Assembly: GCA_023433705.1 (NCBI GenBank)
Contig: JAEYUC010000036.1
Coordinates: 11,980-75,979, forward strand
Direction of reading: 5' to 3'
DNA: 64,000 nt
From: Pseudomonadota bacterium
GTDB lineage: Bacteria > Pseudomonadota > Gammaproteobacteria > Steroidobacterales > Steroidobacteraceae
Positions within the stretch are counted from its first letter, which is position 1, and every line of letters begins with the position of its first letter. Both the position numbers and the translations under genes were made by a program. The notes beneath the pieces were generated by a model. It made no database searches. It saw nothing but the letters and a program-made list of their open reading frames with translations, and was not told the origin of the DNA. Positions 53,444 to 61,530 of the stretch are shown piece after piece.

Positions 53444-54517
53444 TCAGTAGAGAGAACGGCGCCGACCGGCTGCCGCGCGCAGCTCCGATTCGGCTTCGAG
53501 CAGGTCGGCATCGGTCATCTCGTCGACCAGCTGCTGGAAAGTGTGCTTCGGCTTCCAGCCGATCTTCTCGCGCGCCTTGCTCGCGTCGCCGAGCAGGGTG
53601 TCGACTTCGGTGGGACGGAAATATCCCGGATCGACTTCGACGATCGTGCGCCCGTCGCGTGTGACGCCGCGCTCGTTCACGCCGCTGCCCGTCCATTCGA
53701 TTTCCATGCCGAGCCGCGCCGCCGACCGCGTGATGAACTCGCGGACGCTGTATTGCTGACCGGTGGCGATGACGAAGTCCTCGGGCTTGTCTTGCTGCAG
53801 CATCAGCCACTGCATCTCGACGTAGTCCTTCGCGTGGCCCCAGTCGCGCTTGGCATCCAGATTGCCCATGTACAGGCATTTCTGCGTGCCGAGCTTGATA
53901 CGCGCGAGACCGCGCGTGACCTTGCGGGTCACGAAAGTCTCGCCGCGCAACGGCGATTCGTGATTGAAGAGGATCCCGTTGCAGGCATACATGCCGTACG
54001 CCTCGCGGTAATTGACGGTGATCCAATAGCCGTAGAGCTTGGCGACCGCATAGGGAGACCGTGGATAGAAGGGCGTGGTTTCGGTCTGCGGTGTCTGCTG
54101 CACCAGTCCGTACAGCTCCGAGGTCGAGGCCTGATAGAAGCGCGAGCGGTCGGCGAGGCCGGCGATGCGTAATGCCTCTAACAATCTCAACACGCCGAGC
54201 GCATCGGAATTCGCCGTGTATTCGGGCTCCTCGAACGAGACGGCCACGTGGCTCTGCGCGGCGAGGTTGTAGACCTCGTCCGGCTGACACATCTGCACGA
54301 CCCTGAGCAGACTGCTCGAGTCGGTCATGTCGCCGTAGTGCAGGACCAGTTTTCCGTTCTCGTGCGGATCGGTGTACAGGTGGTCTATCCGGTCCGTATT
54401 GAATAGCGATACGCGGCGGCGGATGCCGTGGACCGTGTATCCCTTGCGGATGAGGAATTCGGCGAGATAGGCGCCATCCTGCCCCGTCACTCCGGTTATC
54501 AGTGCTGTCTTGGCCAT
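53444..54517 (-). CDS. gmd: GDP-mannose 4,6-dehydratase
   Basis: 357 residues. TGVTGQDGAYLAEFLIRKGY binds NADP, NLAAQSHVAVSFEEPEYTA and YAVAKLYGYWI give the active site with Tyr-Lys, and DAKRDWGHAKDYVE is the Gmd signature. It makes GDP-4-keto-6-deoxymannose from GDP-mannose, which manC and manB of this window would supply. It is the promoter-proximal gene of the fourteen-gene minus-strand operon. A fucose synthetase (fcl) or rmd gene is not present here. Confidence 0.94.
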   Translation of the reverse strand: MAKTALITGVTGQDGAYLAEFLIRKGYTVHGIRRRVSLFNTDRIDHLYTDPHENGKLVLHYGDMTDSSSLLRVVQMCQPDEVYNLAAQSHVAVSFEEPEYTANSDALGVLRLLEALRIAGLADRSRFYQASTSELYGLVQQTPQTETTPFYPRSPYAVAKLYGYWITVNYREAYGMYACNGILFNHESPLRGETFVTRKVTRGLARIKLGTQKCLYMGNLDAKRDWGHAKDYVEMQWLMLQQDKPEDFVIATGQQYSVREFITRSAARLGMEIEWTGSGVNERGVTRDGRTIVEVDPGYFRPTEVDTLLGDASKAREKIGWKPKHTFQQLVDEMTDADLLEAESELRAAAGRRRSLY

Positions 54518-54832
54518 CGGTCTGTGGCGTATCTATTTGATCGGATTGTAAATGTTCATTGGTCCGCGCCGGCCGGGGCCGAGCGGACCCGAATCGTACC
54601 TGACCTTTTCCCGGTCGGCATGGGTTCTGCCGGTCGCGTCAACCCCGGCCGCGCAGCCTGGGCTCGAGGCCGGCCCGTCTCCCGGTAGTTAGAAGCCGGC
54701 GTTTCGAGACATCGGTCACTTTCGACGCGTCGAATCTGCGAGCCAGTTCGCACGCGAAAGTCCCGCTGCCGGCCGATACCGTTAATCAATCGATTGAAAT
54801 AGTTCACGAGATCGAACTAATATTTTTTGATC
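54518..54832. other. Divergent intergenic region upstream of gmd and the lipoprotein gene
   Basis: 315 bp without a supported gene. The gmd side has a minus-strand TACAAT (plus 54545-54550) as possible -10 but no good -35. The middle (54560-54700) is G+C rich with short CCGG palindromes. The right end turns A+T rich and holds the promoter and palindrome listed next. I see no JUMPstart/ops element (GGCGGTAG). Confidence 0.6.
54786..54823 (+). promoter_or_regulatory. Promoter with overlapping palindrome before the transglutaminase-like gene
   Basis: TTGAAA (54794-54799) and TAATAT (54818-54823), 18 bp apart, form a fair sigma-70 promoter. The 12-bp perfect palindrome TCAATCGATTGA (54786-54797) covers the -35 box and could be an operator. 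The predicted transcript start, near 54830, is only a few nt before the ATG at 54833, so the mRNA may be leaderless. Confidence 0.4.
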
Positions 54833-55978
54833 ATGCATATGTATAAGAAGTGTTTGTTGGGAGTCGCCGCGGCGGTTGCGGTGTTTGCGTTGGCCGCCTG
54901 CGGTAGCGACGAGCCGGCGCCAGTTCTCGTCTCGGTGCAGGTCAGAGTCAATGGCAATCTGACTCCTGGGGTTCCCGTCCGATACGAGGATCCTTCCCAC
55001 CCGCGGCTCAAGGAGCTGCGCGAGCGCGAAAACCTCGACGCCGTCGTCCTGCCGGGCAGGAGCGAGTTCGAGAACATCCTGGCAATGAAGGACTGGGTCG
55101 CGGCTCAGTGGCCGCACTCGACTCCGGACCCGTATCCGCCCTGGGACGCGATCACGATACTCGATTGGATTCGAGGCGGAGTGACCGGAGGATTCTGCGG
55201 GCAGTATTCGCAGGTGTTGCTCCAGGCTCTGGCTGCGTTCGGGTACCAGTCGCGCTACATCGAAATCGGCTCCGTCGATAATCCCTGGGCCCACTTCGTC
55301 GTCGAAGTCTGGTCAAACGACTACAACAAGTGGGTCGTCATGGATGCGGATTACAACGTTCATTTCATGCGCGACGGGATTCCGCTCAGCGCCATCGATC
55401 TGCACGAGGCGCTCGTGCGTGACCGGACTTCCGAGATCACGGCGGTGCTGGGCCCCACGCGCGATGGGCATGGCGATCCCGACACCTGGCCGCAGCGCAC
55501 GATCGAGCTCTATTACTACTTGAGGCTGATCCTGAAGGGAGACCATCTCTCGGACGAGATCACCCCGGCCATCGACCGTTACAACGACTCCCTCGAATGG
55601 TCCGACGAATACACGGTTCCCTGGGATCAGAGCGAGGTTCCTTCGATCTACGTGAAGGAACGCATCAGCAACATGACGCATTCGGAAAGAGCGACATGGG
55701 CGGCGAAGCTGAACCAAGTCCACGTCACGGTGGAGTCGCTCGTGGACGGCGCGGCGACGCTGCGATTCGAGAACAACTCGCGCGATTTCGTCACGTACCG
55801 GATCGTCGAGTTCGACGTGGTTAGACGCAGCGCGCGCAATACCTGGACCCGCCACGATTCCCCGACCTTCGTCTGGACGCCGTCGCCGGGCACCGCGCTC
55901 CTGGTACAGGCGATGGATTCGCAATACCGGCCTGGCCCGGCGAGCGAGGTCTCGGCGTTCTATGCCCGCCCCAAATAG
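54833..55978 (+). CDS. Transglutaminase-like-fold lipoprotein
   Basis: 381 residues from ATG 54833 (ATG 54839 is possible); no Shine-Dalgarno sequence is visible. A signal peptide ends in ALAAC, a lipobox with Cys23. GGFCGQYSQVLLQALAAFG, AHFVVEVW and KWVVMDADYN give the Cys122-His154-Asp171 set and spacing of the transglutaminase/protease-like superfamily. The C-terminal half seems beta-rich. It stands between gmd and the wecA-like gene and may act on envelope polymer or protein. Its reaction is unknown. Confidence 0.7.
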   Translation: MHMYKKCLLGVAAAVAVFALAACGSDEPAPVLVSVQVRVNGNLTPGVPVRYEDPSHPRLKELRERENLDAVVLPGRSEFENILAMKDWVAAQWPHSTPDPYPPWDAITILDWIRGGVTGGFCGQYSQVLLQALAAFGYQSRYIEIGSVDNPWAHFVVEVWSNDYNKWVVMDADYNVHFMRDGIPLSAIDLHEALVRDRTSEITAVLGPTRDGHGDPDTWPQRTIELYYYLRLILKGDHLSDEITPAIDRYNDSLEWSDEYTVPWDQSEVPSIYVKERISNMTHSERATWAAKLNQVHVTVESLVDGAATLRFENNSRDFVTYRIVEFDVVRRSARNTWTRHDSPTFVWTPSPGTALLVQAMDSQYRPGPASEVSAFYARPK

Positions 55979-56364
55979 ACTGACTACAAGACGACTGTCG
56001 CAAATTGCCGACGGCTCCGGCTCCCAAAGTCAGGGTACCTGATCCAGTCGGCTAAAGAATTCCTGTAAACGGACGTTGCGCTGGTCCGTTGTGCCGAAAG
56101 CGAACGGAGAAGTTTGGGCGTTCGAAAATAAAGATAGGAACGTGTGAGATAAATCCGCCTCTCGTGACAGCTAACAGGCACAAGGGATTGATATCAAAAC
56201 CGACTGGTGTTCCCTCCAACAGGACAATCGGTCGTTTGGGTGCTGCCTGTCTGCGAACGCCGAAAGATTGGCTCGGGTCTGTCGGAGTTCGTAGAATGCC
56301 AGCCGTTTCAACGCTGCTGCGTTTGTTTGCTCGACGCGGCAGGTAACTTGTAGGGACTTTTTTG
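55979..56364. other. 386-bp gap before the wecA-like gene with a candidate promoter
   Basis: Lower G+C than its surroundings. TTGGCT (56268-56273) and TAGAAT (56292-56297) with an 18-bp spacer may be the promoter of the downstream gene, leaving a 5' leader of about 60 nt. An 85-codon frame from a TTG at 56089 has no ribosome site and no recognisable sequence, and I do not call it. No terminator with a U-tract is seen after the lipoprotein gene. Confidence 0.45.
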
Positions 56365-57462
56365 GTGATCAGCTTCGGCGCCGCAATGGCAGGGTTTTTC
56401 GCGACTTTCCTCGCCATGCTGGCGCTTCGTCCCGTTGCGGTGGCGGTCGAGCTCGTCGACAAACCGGGCGGTCGCAAGACACACCGCGGCGACATTCCCG
56501 TCGTCGGCGGTCTCGCCATGTTCATCGGCTGCATCTTCGGCGTGGGTCTGCTGCCCAACAGCTCGTTCGTTTCCGCGTCGTTGTTCTCCGCGGCGGCGTT
56601 GGTCGTGCTCGTCGGATTGCTGGACGACCGGTTCGAGGTGTCGCCGATCGCCCGTCTCACCGCTCACGTGGTTGCCGCGATGATCGTGCTGGCGTCGTCG
56701 ACGGATCTTTCCATCACCACGCTGGGCGATCCTTTCGGTAGCGGCTCGCCCGTTCATTTCTCGGAACTGGGCGGCGCTGCGTTCACGTGTGTTGCGATCG
56801 TCGGCGCGATAAACGCATTCAACATGCTCGATGGCATGGACGGCCTCGCCGGGACGATGGCGTTCAACGCGCTCCTGGCGCTGGTTACTCTCACGAGCTT
56901 CACGGGCGACTCTTCCATCAGTGGTGTCTGCCTGGTGCTGTGCGGAGCGGTCGCGGCGTTCCTGGTCTTCAACATTCCGGCGAAATTCAATCGCAGCTTC
57001 CGCTGTTTCATGGGTGACACGGGAAGCACGCTGCTCGGATTCCTGCTCGCATGCCTCGCCATCAGCGCCTCGCAAGGCGTGGGTCCGAGCGTGAGCCCGA
57101 CGACCGTGTTGTGGATAGTCGCGATTCCACTCTACGAGCTGCTGTGGACGACCTTCCGCCGCGTGCTGAAAGGCAACTCGCCGTTCCAGCCCGACCGCGC
57201 GCACTTCCATCACAAACTGCTGGACGCCGGCTTCGGCGTCCGTGGTGCGTTCTTCGTGCTGATCTGCATCGGCGGAGCGCTGTCGGTCACCGGTATCGCG
57301 ATCCAGTACTTCGAGGTTCCGGATTCGCTGTCCTTCGGACTCTGGCTGTTGTCGGGATTGGGCATGGTGGTCCTCATGCACAATGCCCGGATCCTCTGGG
57401 TGGTCCTGCCGCAGCGTTTGCGCCGGGTACGGCCCGTCGAGGGTGAAATCGACGCCGCTTGA
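56365..57462 (+). CDS. wecA: Undecaprenyl-phosphate N-acetylhexosamine-1-P transferase, WecA/MraY family
   Basis: 365 residues from GTG 56365 with AGGGA eight nt upstream; a TTG just before is possible. About eleven hydrophobic segments. LVGLLDDRFEVSP, NAFNMLDGMDGLAG, CFMGDTGSTLLGF and PDRAHFHHKLLDAG are the cytoplasmic PNPT motifs, including the Asp pairs and the His-rich loop. It would transfer GlcNAc-1-P (or a related sugar phosphate) to undecaprenyl phosphate and start the repeat unit. No PHPT-type (WbaP) initiator is in the window, so this is the likely first step. Confidence 0.88.
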   Translation: MISFGAAMAGFFATFLAMLALRPVAVAVELVDKPGGRKTHRGDIPVVGGLAMFIGCIFGVGLLPNSSFVSASLFSAAALVVLVGLLDDRFEVSPIARLTAHVVAAMIVLASSTDLSITTLGDPFGSGSPVHFSELGGAAFTCVAIVGAINAFNMLDGMDGLAGTMAFNALLALVTLTSFTGDSSISGVCLVLCGAVAAFLVFNIPAKFNRSFRCFMGDTGSTLLGFLLACLAISASQGVGPSVSPTTVLWIVAIPLYELLWTTFRRVLKGNSPFQPDRAHFHHKLLDAGFGVRGAFFVLICIGGALSVTGIAIQYFEVPDSLSFGLWLLSGLGMVVLMHNARILWVVLPQRLRRVRPVEGEIDAA

Positions 57463-57598
57463 TGCCCCACGAATCGGGTTGGGCGGAGGCGGTCGACTTC
57501 ACACTCCTGGCGTCTGACACCGGCCGAAGCCAACCGGGACCCATCTTTCCGTTAAAATTCCGCCCCTTGCGCCCACTTGGGGCGTCAGCAGGGAATCC

Positions 57599-58930
57599 AT
57601 GCGAGTAACCATATTCGGGTCCGGCTACGTCGGCCTCGTGACCGGCGCCTGTCTGGCCGACGCGGGCAATGACGTCCTCTGTGTCGATGTCGACGCCAAC
57701 AAGATCGAAGGCCTCAAGAAAGGGATCATCCCCATCCACGAGCCCGGTCTCGACGCGCTCATCAAGAACAACATCGAAGCGGAACGCATGAAGTTCACGA
57801 CCTCCGCGAAGGAGGGCGTGGATCATGGCCTGTTCCAGCTCATCGCCGTCGGTACGCCTCCCGACGAGGACGGCTCGGCCGACCTCAAGTACGTGCTCGC
57901 GGTGGCTCGCTCGATCGGCGAGCACATGGGCGAATACAAGGTGGTCATCACCAAGTCGACCGTGCCGGTGGGCACGAGCGACAAGGTTCGCGGCGCGGTG
58001 CGCGAGTCGCTCGACAAGCGCGGCGTCGACATCGAGTACGACGTCGTCTCGAATCCGGAATTCCTCAAGGAAGGCGCCGCGATCGACGACTTCATGCGTC
58101 CGGATCGCGTCGTGATCGGCACCGACAATCCGCGCGTGACCGAACTACTGCGCGCGCTGTACGACCCGTTCACGCGCAGCCGCGAAAAACTCATCATCAT
58201 GGATCTGCGGTCCGCCGAACTCACGAAGTACGCGGCCAACGCGATGCTCGCGACCAAGATCAGCTTCATGAACGAGCTCGCGAACCTGGCGGAGCGTTTC
58301 GGCGCGGACATCGAGAAGGTGCGTGTCGGCATCGGCTCGGATCCGCGCATCGGTTATCACTTCATCTATCCAGGTCTCGGATACGGCGGCTCGTGTTTTC
58401 CGAAGGACGTGCAGGCACTCGCGCGTTCGGCGCGCGCTTCGGGCTACACGCCCGCGCTGCTCGACTCCGTCGAGGCGGTCAACAAGGCGCAGAAGCAGGT
58501 GCTGTTCGAGAAGATCTCGAAGCACTACGGCGGCAACCTGAAAGGCAAGACCATCGCGTTGTGGGGCCTGGCGTTCAAGCCGGGCACCGACGACATGCGC
58601 GAGGCCCCGTCGCGAGTGCTGCTGCAGCAGTTGTGGGACGCCGGCGCGAAAGTGCGTGCATTCGATCCCGCGGCGATGAAGGAAACGAAGCGCATCTTCG
58701 GCGAGCGGCCCGACCTCGTCCTGTGCTCGCGCGCCCGCGAGACGCTCGAAGGCGCCGATTCACTCGCGATCGTCACGGAGTGGAAGGAATTCCGCAGCCC
58801 GGACTTCGACAACCTGAAGAAGCAGCTCAAGGCGCCGGTCGTCTTCGACGGCCGCAATCTCTACGATCCTGCGCTCATGAAGAAGCTGGGCTTCAAGTAC
58901 TACGCGATCGGGCGGGGCGAGCCCTCCTGA
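57599..58930 (+). CDS. ugd: UDP-glucose 6-dehydrogenase
   Basis: 443 residues; AGGGA precedes the ATG. IFGSGYVGLVTGACLADAG binds NAD, VSNPEFLKEGAAIDDFMRPD is the Ugd-type motif and GYGGSCFPKDVQAL carries the catalytic Cys266. It oxidises UDP-glucose to UDP-glucuronate. A short hairpin CGCCCC/GGGGCG (57561-57584) lies in its leader. Together with TviB the locus has two distinct UDP-sugar dehydrogenases, which suggests two uronic acids or one for UDP-GlcA and one for UDP-GlcNAcA. Confidence 0.94.
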   Translation: MRVTIFGSGYVGLVTGACLADAGNDVLCVDVDANKIEGLKKGIIPIHEPGLDALIKNNIEAERMKFTTSAKEGVDHGLFQLIAVGTPPDEDGSADLKYVLAVARSIGEHMGEYKVVITKSTVPVGTSDKVRGAVRESLDKRGVDIEYDVVSNPEFLKEGAAIDDFMRPDRVVIGTDNPRVTELLRALYDPFTRSREKLIIMDLRSAELTKYAANAMLATKISFMNELANLAERFGADIEKVRVGIGSDPRIGYHFIYPGLGYGGSCFPKDVQALARSARASGYTPALLDSVEAVNKAQKQVLFEKISKHYGGNLKGKTIALWGLAFKPGTDDMREAPSRVLLQQLWDAGAKVRAFDPAAMKETKRIFGERPDLVLCSRARETLEGADSLAIVTEWKEFRSPDFDNLKKQLKAPVVFDGRNLYDPALMKKLGFKYYAIGRGEPS

Positions 58931-58956
58931 TCGTGCGAGTGGAGTAGGATTCCGGC

Positions 58957-60078
58957 ATGAAACTGGTGCCGGTGATCCTTTCGGGCGGCTCGGGAACGCG
59001 GCTATGGCCGCTGTCCCGCGAGCTGCTGCCCAAACAGCTTCTGGCGCTCACGGGCGAGCGCACCATGCTGCAGGAAACCGCCGCGCGGCTCGCCGGATTT
59101 CCGGACGTCACGGGCCCCGTCGTCGTCTGCAACGAGGCGCATCGGTTCCTGGTCGCCGAACAGCTGCGCGAGATGAATCTGCCGCCGGCCGCGATCCTGC
59201 TCGAGCCCGCGGGACGGAACACGGCGCCGGCCATCGCGCTGGCCGCGCACACGGTCCTGTCTACCGCGGGACCGGATGCGGTGATGCTCGTATTGCCGGC
59301 CGATCACGTGCTCGGCGATCTCGCGGCCTTCCAGGCCGCGATCCGCCTGGCCTTGCCGGCGGCCACGTCCGGTTCCCTGGTCGCATTCGGCATCGTCGCG
59401 CGCACTCCGGAGACTGGCTACGGCTACATCCGTCGCGGCCCGAGCACCGGCGCGGTCGCCCCGATCGCGCAATTCGTCGAGAAGCCCGATCTCGAGCGCG
59501 CCCGCCAGTTCGTCGCCTCGGGCGAGTATTTCTGGAACTCCGGCATGTTCATGTTCGGCGCGCGGCGCTACCTCGACGAGCTCGCCGTGCACGCGCCCGA
59601 CATCGCCGCGGTCTGCGAACGCGCCAGCGCCACGGCGGTGCGCGACGCGGATTTCACGCGCATCGACGGGGCAATCTTCTCGACCTGTCGCAGCGACTCG
59701 GTCGACTACGCGGTCATGGAACGCACGCGCGACGCGGTGATGGTGCCGCTCGATGCGGGCTGGAACGACGTCGGTTCATGGGACGCCCTGCATGGCGTGC
59801 TGCCCTCGGACGAGCGCGGCAACGTCGCGCGCGGCGACGTGCTGATCGAGGATTCGACCGGTTGTTACGTGCATGCCGACAGCCGCCTCGTGGCGGCACT
59901 GGGTTTGCATGACATGGTCATCGTCGAGACCGCGGACGCGGTGCTGGTGGCGCCGCGCGACAAGGTCCAGGACGTGAAGAAGCTCGTGGCGCGCATCAAG
60001 GCCGCGGGCCGGCTGGAGCACGTCGCGCACGCGACGCGCGGCGCGCAGGTAGTTAGCGACAAAGGAAAGCAGCAGTGA
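58957..60078 (+). CDS. manC: Mannose-1-phosphate guanylyltransferase
   Basis: 373 residues. LSGGSGTRLWPLSRELLPKQ is the GTP/Mg signature, EPAGRNTAPAIALAA and FVEKPDLERAR follow, and WNDVGSWDAL ends the catalytic domain. The C-terminal cupin domain of bifunctional ManC/AlgA (about 480 residues), with phosphomannose isomerase activity, is absent. GDP-mannose synthesis therefore needs a separate isomerase (ManA), not seen here. Its stop overlaps the manB GTG by GTGA. Confidence 0.92.
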   Translation: MKLVPVILSGGSGTRLWPLSRELLPKQLLALTGERTMLQETAARLAGFPDVTGPVVVCNEAHRFLVAEQLREMNLPPAAILLEPAGRNTAPAIALAAHTVLSTAGPDAVMLVLPADHVLGDLAAFQAAIRLALPAATSGSLVAFGIVARTPETGYGYIRRGPSTGAVAPIAQFVEKPDLERARQFVASGEYFWNSGMFMFGARRYLDELAVHAPDIAAVCERASATAVRDADFTRIDGAIFSTCRSDSVDYAVMERTRDAVMVPLDAGWNDVGSWDALHGVLPSDERGNVARGDVLIEDSTGCYVHADSRLVAALGLHDMVIVETADAVLVAPRDKVQDVKKLVARIKAAGRLEHVAHATRGAQVVSDKGKQQ

Positions 60079-61454
60079 CCGTGAATCTGTCCGCATTCAA
60101 GGCCTACGACATCCGCGGCCGCATCCCCGACGAACTCAACGCCGACCTGGTCTACCAGATCGGGCGCGCATACGCGGCGTACGTGAAGCCGAAGAAGGTC
60201 GCGGTCGGCCGGGACATCCGCCTGACCAGCGCCGAATTCGCCGTGGAGCTGATCCGCGGCCTCACCGACTCCGGCGTGGACGTGATCGACATCGGCCTGT
60301 GCGGCACCGAGGGCGTGTACTTCGCCACGTTCAACTGGAAGCTCGACGGCGGCATCATGGTCACGGCGAGCCACAACCCGCCCGACTACAACGGCCTCAA
60401 GCTCGTGCGCGAGCAGAGCAAGCCGATCGGCTCCGACAGCGGCCTCAAGGACATCGCGGCGATGATCTCCTCGGGCAAACTACCGCCGCCTGCCGCCGCG
60501 AAGGGAAAAGTCACGAATCTCGACACCTCCAGCGAGTACGTGGACCACCTGCTGGGCTACGTGAACCGCAAGGTGCTGCGCAAGCTCAAGGTCGTGGTGG
60601 ACGCGGGCAACGGCGGCGCGGGTCTGGCCGTCGACAAGCTCGAACCGCACCTGCCGTTCGAGTTCATCAAGGTGCGCCATGCGCCGGATGGCACGTTTCC
60701 GCAGGGTGTGCCGAACCCGATGCTCGAGGAGAATCGCGGGCCCACGCTCGAGGCGCTGAAGAAGTCCGGCGCCGACGTCGGCATCGCCTGGGACGGCGAC
60801 TACGACCGCTGCTTCTTCTACGACTCGAAGGGCAGCTTCATCGAGGGTTATTACATCGTGGGCCTGCTCGCCGAAGCATTCCTGGCCAAGCAGCCCGGCG
60901 CGCGCATCGTCTACGACCCGCGCCTCACCTGGAACACGATCGACACCGTGAAGCGGCTCGGCGGCGTGCCGGTAATGAGCAAGTCCGGCCACGCCTTCAT
61001 CAAGCAGAAAATGCGCGAGGTCGACGGCGCCTACGGCGGCGAGATGAGCGCGCATCACTACTTCCGCGATTTCTCGTATTGCGACAGCGGCATGATCCCG
61101 TGGCTGTTGGTGCTCGAGCGCGTGTGCGAATCCGGCAAGTCGCTCGACGAACTCGTCGAGGCGCGCATCAAGGCGTTCCCCTCGAGCGGCGAGATCAACC
61201 GCAAGCTGCCGGATGCGAAGAAGGCGCTGGCCGAGGTCGAGGCGAAATACGCGCAGGGCGCGGAGGTCGTGGATCACACCGATGGCCTGTCCGTGGACTT
61301 CAAGGACTGGCGCTTCAACGTGCGTGCCTCGAATACGGAACCCCTGGTGCGCCTCAACGTCGAATCCCGCGGCAACGAGGCGCTGATGCGCGAGAAGACG
61401 GCGGAACTGCTGGCCTTGCTCGACGGCATGGGCGCCATCAAGGCCAATCACTGA
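60075..61454 (+). CDS. manB: Phosphomannomutase/phosphoglucomutase
   Basis: 459 residues of the alpha-D-phosphohexomutase family. FKAYDIRGRIPDELN is the N-terminus, VTASHNPPDYNG has the phospho-Ser99, DGDYDRCFF the Mg-binding Asp loop and VRASNTEPLVRLN the phosphate site. It isomerises mannose-6-P and mannose-1-P, perhaps also the glucose phosphates, as AlgC does. It is coupled to manC by GTGA and feeds GDP-mannose to gmd. Confidence 0.93.
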   Translation: MTVNLSAFKAYDIRGRIPDELNADLVYQIGRAYAAYVKPKKVAVGRDIRLTSAEFAVELIRGLTDSGVDVIDIGLCGTEGVYFATFNWKLDGGIMVTASHNPPDYNGLKLVREQSKPIGSDSGLKDIAAMISSGKLPPPAAAKGKVTNLDTSSEYVDHLLGYVNRKVLRKLKVVVDAGNGGAGLAVDKLEPHLPFEFIKVRHAPDGTFPQGVPNPMLEENRGPTLEALKKSGADVGIAWDGDYDRCFFYDSKGSFIEGYYIVGLLAEAFLAKQPGARIVYDPRLTWNTIDTVKRLGGVPVMSKSGHAFIKQKMREVDGAYGGEMSAHHYFRDFSYCDSGMIPWLLVLERVCESGKSLDELVEARIKAFPSSGEINRKLPDAKKALAEVEAKYAQGAEVVDHTDGLSVDFKDWRFNVRASNTEPLVRLNVESRGNEALMREKTAELLALLDGMGAIKANH

Positions 61455-61472
61455 AAGTGGACATGAGAAGTG

Positions 61473-61530
61473 TGCGGACAGACTGAAGTCTTTCCCCACC
61501 CGTTTTCCTAGCAAGAGGGGACAGACCTCG
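61473..61530. repeat. Imperfect hairpin plus GGGGACAGACCTC repeat upstream of the M28 gene
   Basis: 61473-61485 and 61488-61500 form a 13-nt imperfect stem (two mismatches, 2-nt loop, core AGACT-GA-AGTCT). It is followed directly by a segment (61501-61533) that matches 63219-63249 with only a few changes, both ending GGGGACAGACCTC(G/A)ATG. Here the ATG is the M28 start and AGAGGGG in the repeat can act as its ribosome site. The hairpin may also end the manB transcript. Confidence 0.6.

Noticed and set aside
54560..54700. JUMPstart/ops element for RfaH at the head of the gmd operon
   Set aside because: The core GGCGGTAG is not present on either strand here.
56089..56346. 85-codon frame in the gap before wecA
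   Set aside because: TTG start without ribosome site, no family resemblance, and it overlaps the candidate promoter of wecA.
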